DNA of 64,000 nucleotides from Oxyruncus cristatus (taxonomy: Eukaryota > Chordata > Aves > Passeriformes > Cotingidae). The position numbers and the translations under genes are program-made. Below, piece after piece: positions 35,855 through 47,266 of this stretch. A model generated the notes under the pieces. It did no database searches. It saw nothing but the letters and a program-made list of their open reading frames with translations, and was not told the DNA's origin. The DNA lies in the NCBI GenBank assembly GCA_013399855.1, contig VXAY01002875.1, positions 772 to 64,771 of the forward strand. Reading direction: 5' to 3'. Positions within the stretch are counted from its first letter, which is position 1, and the number at the start of each line of letters is the position of its first letter.

Positions 35855-38800
35855 TCTTTTTATAAAAAGTCTGCTTATTTTTATTCCATTTTTTCCGTCT
35901 TGCAGTGTCCATATAAAACACTTCCTACCATTTGGTATTTTAATTTGCAGTTGTACCAGATAAACTCATTCTCTAGCAGTGTTCACTCAAAACTAATGCA
36001 AGTTGGTAACAGGAGAAAAAAATATTTTCAGTTCCTTGTCTCTTTTTGAGCTCATAATGGGAGTAAAGACATGTAGCAAATCTTATCCCATTGATCAGTC
36101 TTTAATTACAGTTTTGAATTATACTATATTGTTTACTGTAAATCCAATTACTGCTCATCCATTATCAACAATAGCAAAGGAGTAATTGTCTTAATTGACA
36201 GCAGGATAGAAGCTGAGGCCAAGAATCCCAGATGGTCTAGATGGAAGGAAATGGGTTGGTTGTTTTGTGGGTTTTGGGTTGTTTGACTGGTTGCAAGACA
36301 ATTCTAGTCTTTCACAGAGTACTTACAAAAGGTAGGCCCTTGTGAGTGAACATGGAGTTTAGGCATTTTTAGACCAACTCTAAAGCTGAGCTCAAGAGTC
36401 GTTCCACTGTCAGTTTGTGCTGGTGTGTAACTACACCAGGTTTACATGCTCCTGTTTACTTCCCATCTCGGTAGCCTTGTGTGCCTGAAAAACTCCACAC
36501 ACTGTTCTCACAAGCAGTGTATGGGTGGTAACTGGGCCTTGGCCAGCCTTGCACCCATGCAAGTACTGAGATAGGAAATGGTAGAGCCTGGAGAGAGAGG
36601 AAAGAGCTATTCCAGCATGTCCTGATGACTGACCTCCTTTGCAGAGAGAGAAGAGGCTGCTCTTCAGGATGTGGGTGGGAAAGAGCTGCTGCTGTCTCGC
36701 AGAGGGTGGATTTCCAACAGGGTGCTTTTTATAGGGAAGGTTTGATTCCTGAGCTGGAGTTGAGCTCCGGTGTATGCTGTCCCCCAGGTGCTGCTTCAAG
36801 AAAGGGGGCATTTAAATCATAATACACAAAATGCTTGGCTCTGTCACTGGTGCTGTGTTTTTCCATGTGTCACCTTCCAGCAGAACTTGAGATATATATT
36901 TAAAAATAAGAATATGCAAAGTATAAAAATAAGTGTATAAACTTGCAGTAATATATGGGGTGTTGTCTTTGGAGGGAAAAAAAAATGTTTCAATCAATTC
37001 TATTGGAGGTGATGAACTGGGATTAAATGTTTGCAGCAAGGCCAGAATTGGAATTCCCCTAGAAACTTTCAGATAAAATCCTTTGCTCCTCACAGTTGGT
37101 CACTTCGTTAATCTTTTGTGGAATTTCTCACATCTGCATTGAAGCCTGCAGGGGGAATTTTTATGAGGATAATTCCCTCTTGTCAGCTTGAGAGTTGCAA
37201 ACTGCAAAGCTTGTGTTGTCAGCTAGTTTGCCATGCACAGGGATAGATGGCGTGTGTCAGTGTGGTGCGAGTCTAGACTTGAGTTTCCAGCAGCCACATG
37301 GGAAGAGATTACTTTCTGGGCTAATCAACTCAAATCACGTCCTTCTCTTCTCTTCCCCACTTCATGTTTCAGCAGAAGTTGCTCTAAGTGTTGCTCAGAG
37401 CAAGTCTAGTCTCAGACCCCCTAGCCTGAACCTGGTCCTTGAGTAGGCGGAGTCAGGGAAAAGGCAGCGTTGGGAGAAAAGGAAAGCGTGCATTTCGAGT
37501 TCCCCCAATTTATTCTCCTTTGACATTAGATGGAGAATGCAATGTAGTGATTCAAGCCAAAAAGAGCATCTCAGGAGGACTGCAGACGAGTGTGTTGCAC
37601 TGCCAGGAAGGAATGCAGGCAAGCTGGAGTGCAGGGCTGCCGTTGCAGCATCATGATTTTGTTCTCCTGGGTCACACATCTGTAACTTTCAGAAATGACA
37701 TGCCAGTGTGTTGCTACTTTTATTAATACTGATTACATTTACGGTGGAAGTCTTACAGATCAGGCAACTATCTCCATCAGTCTTAGAGTTCTGCCTGGGA
37801 AACTTGATAGTTTTTTTGGCCTTTAGCCAGCTTTTTTCTTGAACTTTTTTCATATATGAGAGGGGGAGATGTCCCACATATCGTCGTGCATCTTGCTGGT
37901 AAGGAGGCTGGCTGTCTTGAAGCAGATGGTCTTAGCATCTGTCTTGCTCAGAGTTTATAATTGTCCCCAGTAAGATGGGGCTGCTCAGTCTTTGCCCTCA
38001 TTATGAAGAACAAACATCAGAATTACTGTACATCTAGAAAAGTCCAAGATTGTCTTGTAAAAAGCCGATTTTTAGCAGCAAGCAGATGTTGAATACGCCG
38101 TTTAACACTGTGGTCTTTAACGGCTGATTTAAACAGGGAGCCTTGCAGCTCTGACAGCCCAGTAACATGATGTACTTTCCTTCTTTCTACCAGCTGGTTA
38201 TTACAAAATCTTGCTCCCGTTTGCTAGGAAGACTCCATATGACAAGCAGCCTGCACGAGGGGGAACACGCGGAGAGTGGAGGAGGGAGGGGAGTTCTGCT
38301 TGGAAGAGTGTATGAACAGTTGAACCTATGTGCCGGAAAAAATCAGTTGCCAGGGAGGTTGTTCCTCTGGAGACTACTTAAGGACTTGTTAGGTTGACTT
38401 CACTAGCATACACTTAAAAATTTAAGTCTCATATTTTGCAGTAAAATACATCTTTTCTGTTAGGCTTGCTGATAAGCAAAACAGTCACCACGGCCGCCTC
38501 GCAGCACTCAGAGAAAACTGCTTATGGCAGGGCTGTGTTTACAGAAACTGCTTGCAGAGTCTAAAGCTTTCAGAAACGGGTTGCAATACTTTCAAGGGCC
38601 ATGGACCTGTAAATTCACCAGGCACACTGGAAGTTTGACCTCAGACCTATTCATTGTCTTGTATGACAGAATACTTAAAACATGTTACGTGCTAAAGCGC
38701 TGAGCCTTTCTGAGCCTCCTTTTGTCCTGCTGTGCTTCGCGCCGCTGGGAGACTGCTCAAATGCAAAGTTACTGCAAATGTGCTGTGTTGGTCTAAAGAG

Positions 38801-39068
38801 TGAGAGGTTCTCATTAGGCCTTTGGGTTTTTTGGTTAGTCTGAAAGATGTCAAGACTAACTGAGCCTGCTTCTCTGGTTTGGGAAAGGAAGACAGCAACA
38901 CCAGTCCTCTAGGGAGTTGTCTTCAGTAATAGGAACTTCACGGAGCTTCAAAACCACTGACAGTTATCCAGACGTAATTCTGGCAGTGCAGATATTTCTT
39001 TTTCTCCCAGCGTAATTGCCCCACAGTTGATGTCTTACTCCTATTCCCCAGATATTGTGGAATTAGTC

Positions 39069-39149
39069 CTTTTTCTTTTTTTTTCTTTTTTCTTTTTATT
39101 TTTGGTGGAGTTTAAACTCTTGCAAAGCAATATTTAAAAAAAAAAAAAA
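39069..39149. repeat. T/C-rich tract followed by A-run
   Basis: Pyrimidine tract dominated by T (39069-39102), then after ~35 unique bases a 13-A run (39137-39149). Low-complexity sequence with no recognisable element. Confidence 0.7.
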
Positions 39150-41589
39150 CAAAAATGCAAAAATGCCCTGTCTTAGAAGATCTGTAACAATTTAACTTCC
39201 CACTCTAGCTTGCACCAGGCTGATTTCCACACACACGTAGGCCTTTGCTCACCCACAACAGTTGTTTATATTTTGCTTCGGTGTCCCTATACAGTCTTGC
39301 TCCTTCAACTCCTCCTCATGTACTCTGTAAAACATTCTCCCTTCCAATATTCCTTGGAGACAAAAAGGGAACTCAGACTCTGAAATCATTTGTCAGGCCA
39401 GACATCTACAGGGAAAAGAGGGAAGGCCCCTTCCCTGGAGTTTTCAAAACCACATTGTGTTTTGTCAGAAGAGCTTCCCTGCAGCAAGCTCCTTTCTCTG
39501 CCCTGCTGCTGACTCTTTGGGAGTACCATGGTGCAGCAGGGCAAGTGGCTTTTGTTTGCTTTTTGTCATTATTCATCCAATATTAAACAAGTGGAATTAC
39601 TGAATTACATTATTGAATATTTCTTCAGATCCTGAATTCTCCTATTTCTTGGAGCAATTTTCCTTCCCTTCCTAAAGAAGTAGTTAAAAGGCATTTCAGA
39701 ACCTCTCCTACATGGCAAGTCAGTTTGAGGGGTCAGTGTAGGGTTGTCTGGTGAAGTCCGAGCCTCTGCATCTTGGCTGCTCCTGGCTGGTGTCCATGGA
39801 GAGACGCAGGTCCTCCCAGGGCATGGTTGCTGCTGCTGCCGCCTTAGAGGTCTGACACGGGTCAGACTGTCCCCTCTTCCCTGCAAGGTTGGTGGCACCC
39901 TGGGTGGTGGCTCCGCTCTAGATGTCTGAAGGTAGATGCAAGGGTGGGATTCACATTGTTTGTGTTTGAGTCAAAAATGCAATTTTAAATATAGGGGTGA
40001 AAATACCAGCTGAGGCACAGAAGCATTTTCATTACTTGCAAAAGTTCTGTACTGTGTATGTCGCTGCACTTCCTCTCAGGAAACTGCTTAAAACCAAACA
40101 TCTATGGTGGTAATCCACCAAAAAGAGCAGGGATGTTGGCAGTGGTATTCACATTTGAGTCATCATTTCCAGGCAGCAGAAAGCGGACTCCCATTTCCCC
40201 CGTGTGTAAGGTGCTGCCTTATCGGGGCAAGGGACATCACATGGGCTGTCTGCAAGGGCCCGTTTGGGAACCAGGTGAAAGTCTTTACATCAGGCAGGTC
40301 AAACTGTGCCTTGAACAGAGACTTCTATTTAAGGGAAGAGATCCATTCATTGTTGCAGGTGGTTCCCTTCAAGTGCCAGGCCTGCCTTGCAGATGCTGCC
40401 CCTGAAAGCCAGGTGGGGAAGCAATGTCCCTGAATGTAGGTCAGCTCTGAACCTCCACCAGCACTAAACCAGGTCTCTACTGACTGCAATTAAATGTCAC
40501 ATTGTGTTAACAAGCAGGAAAGAATCACCAGTGATTTCCTACTGAATAACCCTGAGGATCTTTTCAAGGACAAGGGAATGGCTAATAAAGCTCATAAAAT
40601 CAAAGTTTTGTAATGAACCAGATGGTCTCAGCTGTTGAATAATTCACCAGAGAGAATGAGTGCCATTTCTTCAGGTGTGCTACTGGGTGATATGTCTTCC
40701 TGGCATCTGCCAAGAAAGGCCAGACATATGTTCCCTTTACGCTTTCTTTGTTCTTTCACAGTTGAGAGGCTCTCCTGAAGAACAACCCTTCACAAGTCAC
40801 TGATGGGATCAAAGCCTGGGGCCAGAAAAGCATGCAATGAATGGCAGGTTTTGGAGTGCAGCAGGAGGTCAGACCTTTGTTTGGTCAAATTTCTGAAACT
40901 CCAAGGAAGCCAGCATGGCATTCAGAAAGAGGCTGGCTTTTCTGGAGGAGCATGTTAATGTTCTAACATGCTGCCATGGGCTCTCTATGGAAAGCTCATG
41001 ATGCACTATTAACTGTGATAGTTTGGGGGGATTCACATCTGTTGCTGCTTTTCACTACGTCACAGGCAGCACCTATAAATTCTGACTCACAACTGTGTGT
41101 GACTTATAAGTCACCCTGGGCCTCTCTGAAAGAGAAATACCCTCACAGAAGGCAAATAAAACTGCCCCTATGCATGGGTCATCTCTGGAAAGATCCACTT
41201 TAGACTGAGCTGAAACATCTCCTGGTGGAGTTGTCCAACTGATGCTATCATGGCTCTGCATCAGGCATGAGACCTGGTAACCATGTCGTTGTTAGCTGGG
41301 GTTGGCACTGGCTGTGGCCACCATGAATGACCTGAAGTGTGGGCAGTAAAGAGGCTCCTGGGCTGGAGGCAATGAGCTGGCTGCTCTGGAGAGCTGAGGT
41401 GGATGCCTGCAGGGAGCAGGGGGAGATGCCCAATGCACCTGGGGACAGTAGGCCAGGAGTCCGGGGGAAGAGCGGGGCTGGGCAATACTGGGCAACAACA
41501 GTGATGCTGAGCAGGTCTGGGGTTGAGTCTGACTTTCCTCCTTAGCTGCGGCCAAGGGAAGGGCCCTGCAGTGGCTCTCTGAGGAACCA

Positions 41590-41606
41590 TCTCTCTCTCT
41601 CTCTCT
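41590..41606. repeat. (TC)n microsatellite
   Basis: Eight perfect TC units within the GC-rich patch. Confidence 0.9.
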
Positions 41607-43540
41607 GTCAGACCTTTGAGAGGGAAAACTGGGCTCTCTTGCGTTGTCTGCAAGAGATGCTGGATGCTGCCCAGGTGTGGCAGCCTTTTAGCAATGCCAA
41701 GGCAAGCCAGTGGCCCTTTCTTCCTACCTGGGCATGGCCACGCCATTACCAGTCTCCAGGCTGTGGCTATACTGGCAGAATGCCCTGCCCACACTGGTTT
41801 TAATGGTGCACTCTGTACTTAGCCCTTGAAGAAGGGGGAACCTATGGTGGTTTCTGTGCAGGTCTGATCTGGGAAGAGATGTGGAGTGCAACACTGGCAT
41901 AGGGTCACTGCATGGAGATGGTCTCAACAAGCTCATCGGCTGTTTCACAGTCTTTCCAACAGTCTCTCCCCTCCAGAGCTGCTCCTGGGCAGTGGAATGC
42001 TCCCAGCAAAGAGCCATCCTACAGGAACAAGGGCAGCTCAAACATGGATGCCAGACGTGTGCAGATGTCCCTGAGGTAGCTGGTCTGGCTGAGAGACAGC
42101 ATGTAGCAGTAGATCTGACAGGGGTTGGCTGGTGGATCTTCAGCTCTGGCTGAAGCAGCATGAGCCTCTGGATGACAGAATTCCCACATCCTTACCTTTC
42201 TCTCTCAGCACAGTCCATAACAGGCTGGAGATACCACCTGAGCAGGGTGTACAGCTGTGAGGGACCCTGCAGCAAGTAGGGGGCAATTGTGCCTGGGTAC
42301 AGCAGTGGGTGGACAAAAACTTACCACACACAACATCCCTCAGCACCAGCCTGTCCGGTGCGGCATTCAGCCAGCGCTGGCTTGTCTTCTCGCTGTGCAT
42401 GTACCTGGCAGCTCAGTCCTTAGGAGATGGGAACTGAATTCATTTAAGGGTCTCTCCTTTAGATAAAAGAGATCAATAAAAGAGAAGAGGTAAGGGCACA
42501 AAAGCAAGATCTCAGAAAGAAAGGCTGAACTCTGCTCTAAGAGATGTGAAGTAGAAAGGCACAGATAGCGCATTAAATAAGTGCTGTTCATTTTCTCCTA
42601 CCATATCACATAATTGCCTCCAGAATGATAAATGGCTTTTATCTATCCTGCATTTGGGATAAGGTTCTCTTTAAAATTACCGTAGTTATTGGAATCTTTT
42701 TTTGCAGAAGATGTAGCCCGAAGTGTTCCTGACTACCTGGCAATCCCAAGCAAGAGATTAGCTGAGAGTTTACTGAACTCTCTTACTAACCAAAGAAAAA
42801 ACAGTACTCCACTTCTGTAATTTCCATATTGTCATTTTTACTTCAGGGAAATAAACTATGGAAGATACACTTTGGAATTTTAACATCTGGGAGAAGTCAT
42901 GTGATTTGCTTTTTGCCCTCTATCTATTGGTTTCTTAAACAAATGATAATAAGCTACTAAGCTATTTATTCTAAGACTAGTTAGTAGAAAAAATCTGTAC
43001 AGTGCTAGAGCCCATATTTTTATATTTTATTAATAAGTCAGGACTCGCAGCTGGACTTTTGCCACCCCATTTTTTGAAAAATGGGAGTTGAGCCATTCTG
43101 CAGTGCACCAGTCGTGATCATTCCAATAAGCTAGATATTAGTTTAGGAAACCCTGGCAGCCTCTCGCATTTTGATGAATCTCCTCATGGCCCTGCATCAT
43201 TAATCAACCTCAGTACATAACATATGAGGGTTATAGGCAGCATGGTTATAAGAAGCATGTCACAGAGAAGGCATTTCCTACTCATTTTCTAAGGTCGTGG
43301 ATCTCTTGGGTTGTGTATTAGTTGGCTCAGGGATGGCAGTAGGCAGCTTGGCCCTGGGGAAAGTCCTTTGCCCAGCTCTTGGACGTGGGGAATTCAATGC
43401 ATCTGCAACAGGTCATCTTGATTTTGATGCAGAGCTGAGGACATGGTGGGCCCCACAGCATCCTGCTCTGGGCGACTGAGAAGCCCCTTGCTCCCTGGTC
43501 CAGGCAGGATGTGCAGGAGCAGAAACAGGAGCTACTTTTA

Positions 43541-44312
43541 TAGAATCATAGAATATCTCAAGTTGGAAGGGATTCAATAAGGATCATTGAGACAAACACC
43601 CTGCTCCTCACAGGCCTGCCGAAAACCAAACCATTTGACTAAAAGAGTCGACCAGACACCCCCTGGACTCTGACAGGCTTGATGCCGTGACCACTTCCCT
43701 GGGAAGCCTGTTCCAGTGACTGACCACCTGCTGGGTGAAGAACCTTTTCCCAGTGTCCTGTCTGAATTTCCCCTGACACAGTTTCATTCCATTTCTTCAT
43801 GTCCTGTCACTGGAGAGAAGAGAGCAGCATCTCCCCCTCCACTGCCTCTCTTGAGGAAGTTGTAGACTGCTCAGGTCTCTGCTGGTCTCTGAGGTCACTG
43901 CTCAGCCTTCTCTTCTCCACTCTGAACAAGCCAAGTGATCTCAGCTGCTCCTTTTAAGTCTTGCCCTTGAGACCTTGCACCATCTTGGTCACTCTCCTGT
44001 GGACACACTCTAATAGTCTGACGTCCTTATATTGTGGCATCCAAAACTGCACACAGTACTCAAGGTCAGCAGTGCAGAGTCGAGCACCTCCCTTGACCAG
44101 CTGGTGATGCTGTGCCTGATGCACCCCAGGATATGGTTGGCCCTTTTGACTGACAGGGTAAACTGCTGCCTCATATTCATCTTGTCATTGACCAGGACCC
44201 CAGAACTCTTTCTGCAGGGCTGCTCTCCCGTGTCTCATCCCCCAGTCTATACATATAACCAGGATTACCCCCTTACAGCTGAAGAATCTGCCACCTGCTC
44301 TTGTTAAATTAT
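43541..44312 (-). mobile_element. CR1 LINE 3' fragment, 0.77 kb, minus orientation
   Basis: Reads as a reverse-complemented CR1: begins with the 3' terminus TAGAATCATAGAAT, then AGTTGGAAGGGATTCAATAA, CCAGTGACTGACCACC, AGAACCTTTTCCCAGTGTCC, AACAAGCCAAGTGATCTCAG, AAAACTGCACACAGTACTCA, and GATGCACCCCAGGATATGGT, ending near CTGCTCTTGTTAAATT. The best-preserved repeat in the window. ORFs across it are repeat-derived, not genes. Confidence 0.93.
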
Positions 44313-45726
44313 ACCAGAAAGCAAAATGGCACCAGCAGGTATTCCTCAGCCTCGAGACAAACGGGAAAAGATGGCCTGGCAGTATCCATTTACTAAACAC
44401 TTCCAGCTTCTCAAACAAGGTGGCTGCATCCAAGCTGTTGTTGGCTTGGGCTAACTCATGGCTGTGCCTAGGAATCATCTGGGAGAACCCTAGATGGCCT
44501 GAGCCAAAATTGTGCCAAGGATCTTGTCAGTTAACCAGGTAGCCACTCCTGTGAACGCTGCCTGTCACTGCTAGATTTCCTAGCATAGGCATAGCTGGGA
44601 TCATCACCTGTCAGGAGTCCCGATCCAGCAGCACTGTCCATCTTCTTCCCTAAATGAGGCATTTGATGTGCAGAAGCCCATGTTAAGTCCCCCCCTTAGA
44701 ATCAAACTCCACTTCAGCAAATCCTACTGTAACTAAAGAAGAAGAGGGATTTCTTTTTAAAAGTAAAATGAAAAGGGGGGGCAGTAAATCAGAGACTCCA
44801 TATGACATAAAGCACAGTCAGCGTGACTGAAAGGCATTAGATTGAAAACCAGCATGCATTTGTTATAAGAGTCTGTTTAAAAAGATAAAGTTTGAGATGT
44901 GATTAGGAAGATTGATACAAACAACAACACATGAGGGTACAGAGCCAGCTTTCACTGAAGAGATTAAACCCCCTCCATTTCCACTAGCCCCTCACCAGAC
45001 TAGTCCTTCACCAACTGAAGCAGGGAGAGGTGTTTCCTGCATCTTCCAAAGCAATCCAAGGTTTGTGGCTTCTGTGGTCAACACAGATGCTCAAAGTTGG
45101 ATTTGCTGCAGCAGTTTCAAGCCCTACAATGGCTCCTCAGGTCAAGGTGGGAGGCAGGTGCTGGGGCCAGAGCTCCCCACAAATCCCAAGCAAGGGTGGT
45201 GGGAGGAAGGTTGCCTGAAGGGCTGAAGCAGTTTCTGCTGCCAAGAGTAGTGCCCACCCTGGGGCAGCAGGAGCCCTCAGAGAGATGGGAGAGGAGGAAA
45301 GCAGATGCCTTGCTTGGAATAAAGCCTGGGGAAGGTGAGGGGAATGGCTCAATCCACTGGTGAGGCAAAGCAGGGCCTCAGAAAGAAAGCTGACTTGTCT
45401 GCCTGGAAGGAAGAGCTCCTGCCTCTGGCTATTTGCTGAGATCTGTGGACTTCTTGGGTCCAGCACAGGTTCCTGTTCTGGAAAGGAGGTGATAAGGGTG
45501 GTGAGGCAGCAGAGAGGTAAAAAAGGAAAGGTGGGTATGAAAGAAAAAAATGCCAGGACTAAGAGAAAGAACTACATGGGGACAGAGGGAGAGACTTGTT
45601 AAAAATAAAACACTGGGCTGAGGCACATCAAGGAAGGGGAGGGACACCAAGCCGTACAGAAGTCAGAAACCAATGGCAGCTTCAAAGGCCACACAATAAA
45701 GATGTGGAAGTGGTGACATCTTATAT

Positions 45727-45744
45727 TTTAATGCAAAGTTTAAT
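45727..45744 (-). terminator. METTL24: Candidate METTL24 polyadenylation signals (two ATTAAA)
   Basis: On the minus strand two ATTAAA hexamers lie at 45739-45744 and 45727-45732, ~1.2 kb after the METTL24 stop. A GU-rich stretch follows (minus TTTATTGTGTGGCC). I found no AATAAA on the minus strand closer to the stop. Position-based inference only. Confidence 0.35.
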
Positions 45745-46951
45745 GTCAAAATTCTTTTAAAAATAAGAAAAAACCCAACCTGCTATATATATTTTTTTAG
45801 CTCCCCCCACCCCGGTTCCCTAGCTCCCCAGGAAATGCCAAAGGGTGGCTAGTTTGGGATGCACTGCAGACAATCCACATCCCAGCCTGCAGAGTCCCAG
45901 CACAGCAGCACACCAGGGCACCTGCCTGAGCCACCACCTCTGCCTGCATCGGTGCAGATCCAGGGTCTGGCCTCTTTGTGCCAGGGACAGGCAGCTGGGC
46001 CAGGGAGGTGTTGAGGAGGTGCAGGTGTCCAGGCACAGCACTGGAGAAGGCACCAGCAAATGTTCAAAAGAAACAAACAAGCAAACAAAAAGACCAAGTT
46101 TCACTTTCATCTCTTTTACGTATGTATCTTGCTAGATGAAAAGCCATTCGCTGCAGCCATTGCATGACTAATTTAAATCAAGCTGGTTTTTGAGCAGATG
46201 AACTAGGGAAGCCCTGTCTTCTGTGGCTGAAGACTACGGAGGGTGAGGAGGGGGAGCACTGGCAGCAGCTTTTCCGGCAGCTGAGTGTCTCTGTCCCACC
46301 ACCTCCTGTGCCAGAAGCGTTGAACTCGCTTCATGCAGCTTAGAGCTAAAGTCAGAGCACTCAGAATCTGCTCAGCGAAATAGGTAGAAATTTACTTTGG
46401 TGGTGAATTCTGCCTCTGCCCAATTCAGCTGAAATTTGCCAGTGGGTTCAAGAACGGACTGTTCTTTAAAATTTGTTCCATAGGAAACAAGGCCAAAGTA
46501 AAGAAGGTGCCAGTCAAAGAGGATTGCTTTACAGAGAAGTAACACTCGACCATTTCTTAGAAAGGCACTTCCTCAGAAGCACTCTCCTGCCCAAGGGCTG
46601 GCACAGCTGAGCCAGCAGAGCTTCCAGGGGCAGGCCCGCCTTGCTGGCATGCTCAAGCGTGGGGCAGCCTGGAAAAGCCTTGCTGTTAGCTCCCCCAGGC
46701 AAACCTTTACAGAAACCTCTGCCCTCCGAGACAGTGTACCCACTGGCAAATCCTTTGCTACACAGATCTGCACCATGTGATCTTCTCCTAGTGCCAGGTC
46801 TTTTGACAATATCCAAGTATGAAAGCCAGGCCATTTTGTTAGCAGTCGCTAACGTACAAATTCAGCAACTTAAGCCAGTGATGCCAAAGTCCTCTTCAAT
46901 AACGCTCCAGGGCCAGATGCCTCGCAGTCACACATCATAAATTCCTTTCTG

Positions 46952-47266
46952 CTACTTCCATCTTGTATTTACCCAGCTCAGTGTGTAACAGCTACTGGCG
47001 TTGAAGGCATTCTTTTTCAGGAACATCTGTGGTTTTGATAAGTCTTTGTAGGTATGGAAAAGCCTGAAGTCCTTCAGCTCCAGTTCTCGGAGCAGACTGT
47101 ACCAGTACCGCACCACGGTGCTGTCATTGCCGCTAACCTCAAACCCAGGCCAGTGGATGTGCACCTCAAAGACCAGCTGTCCTATCTGCTCAACAACATC
47201 TTCCAGGATCAGGTTTTCCAAAATTTTCCACTCAGCACTCTCCACATCTGCCTTGAGGACATCAAT
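46952..47266 (-). CDS. METTL24: METTL24 terminal coding exon
   Basis: 315 bases, 104 codons plus TAG. Acceptor on the minus strand TGCTTTTGTTGCAG just above 47266. It starts [14 protein letters not shown]. The upstream open frame to 47362 is intron read-through, so the ATG there is not a start. Confidence 0.96.
   Translation of the reverse strand: MDVLKADVESAEWKILENLILEDVVEQIGQLVFEVHIHWPGFEVSGNDSTVVRYWYSLLRELELKDFRLFHTYKDLSKPQMFLKKNAFNASSCYTLSWVNTRWK

Larger units (their letters stand above)
35286..46951. other. CDC40-METTL24 intergenic region
   Basis: Between the two convergent genes I can support no coding exon. Contents: unique AT-rich sequence; a T-rich tract (39069-39102) followed by an A-run (39137-39149); a GC-rich ORF-dense patch (41250-42450) with a TC microsatellite (41590-41606); one CR1 (43541-44312); another GC-rich segment at 44900-46050. 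The inferred METTL24 3' UTR occupies its last ~1.2 kb. Noncoding transcripts cannot be excluded. Confidence 0.75.

Noticed and set aside
38097..38125. Imperfect hairpin GCCGTTTAA...TTTAACGGC in the intergenic region
   Set aside because: Stem of only 8 of 9 matches and no other RNA-gene features.
41261..41794. 177-codon minus ORF, the longest in the window
   Set aside because: Low-complexity Pro/Ser/His-rich translation, competing ORFs on both strands, no domain. Kept only as part of the GC-rich patch observation.
44032..44307. 91-codon ORF within the 43.5-kb CR1
   Set aside because: Antisense to the element and repeat-derived.
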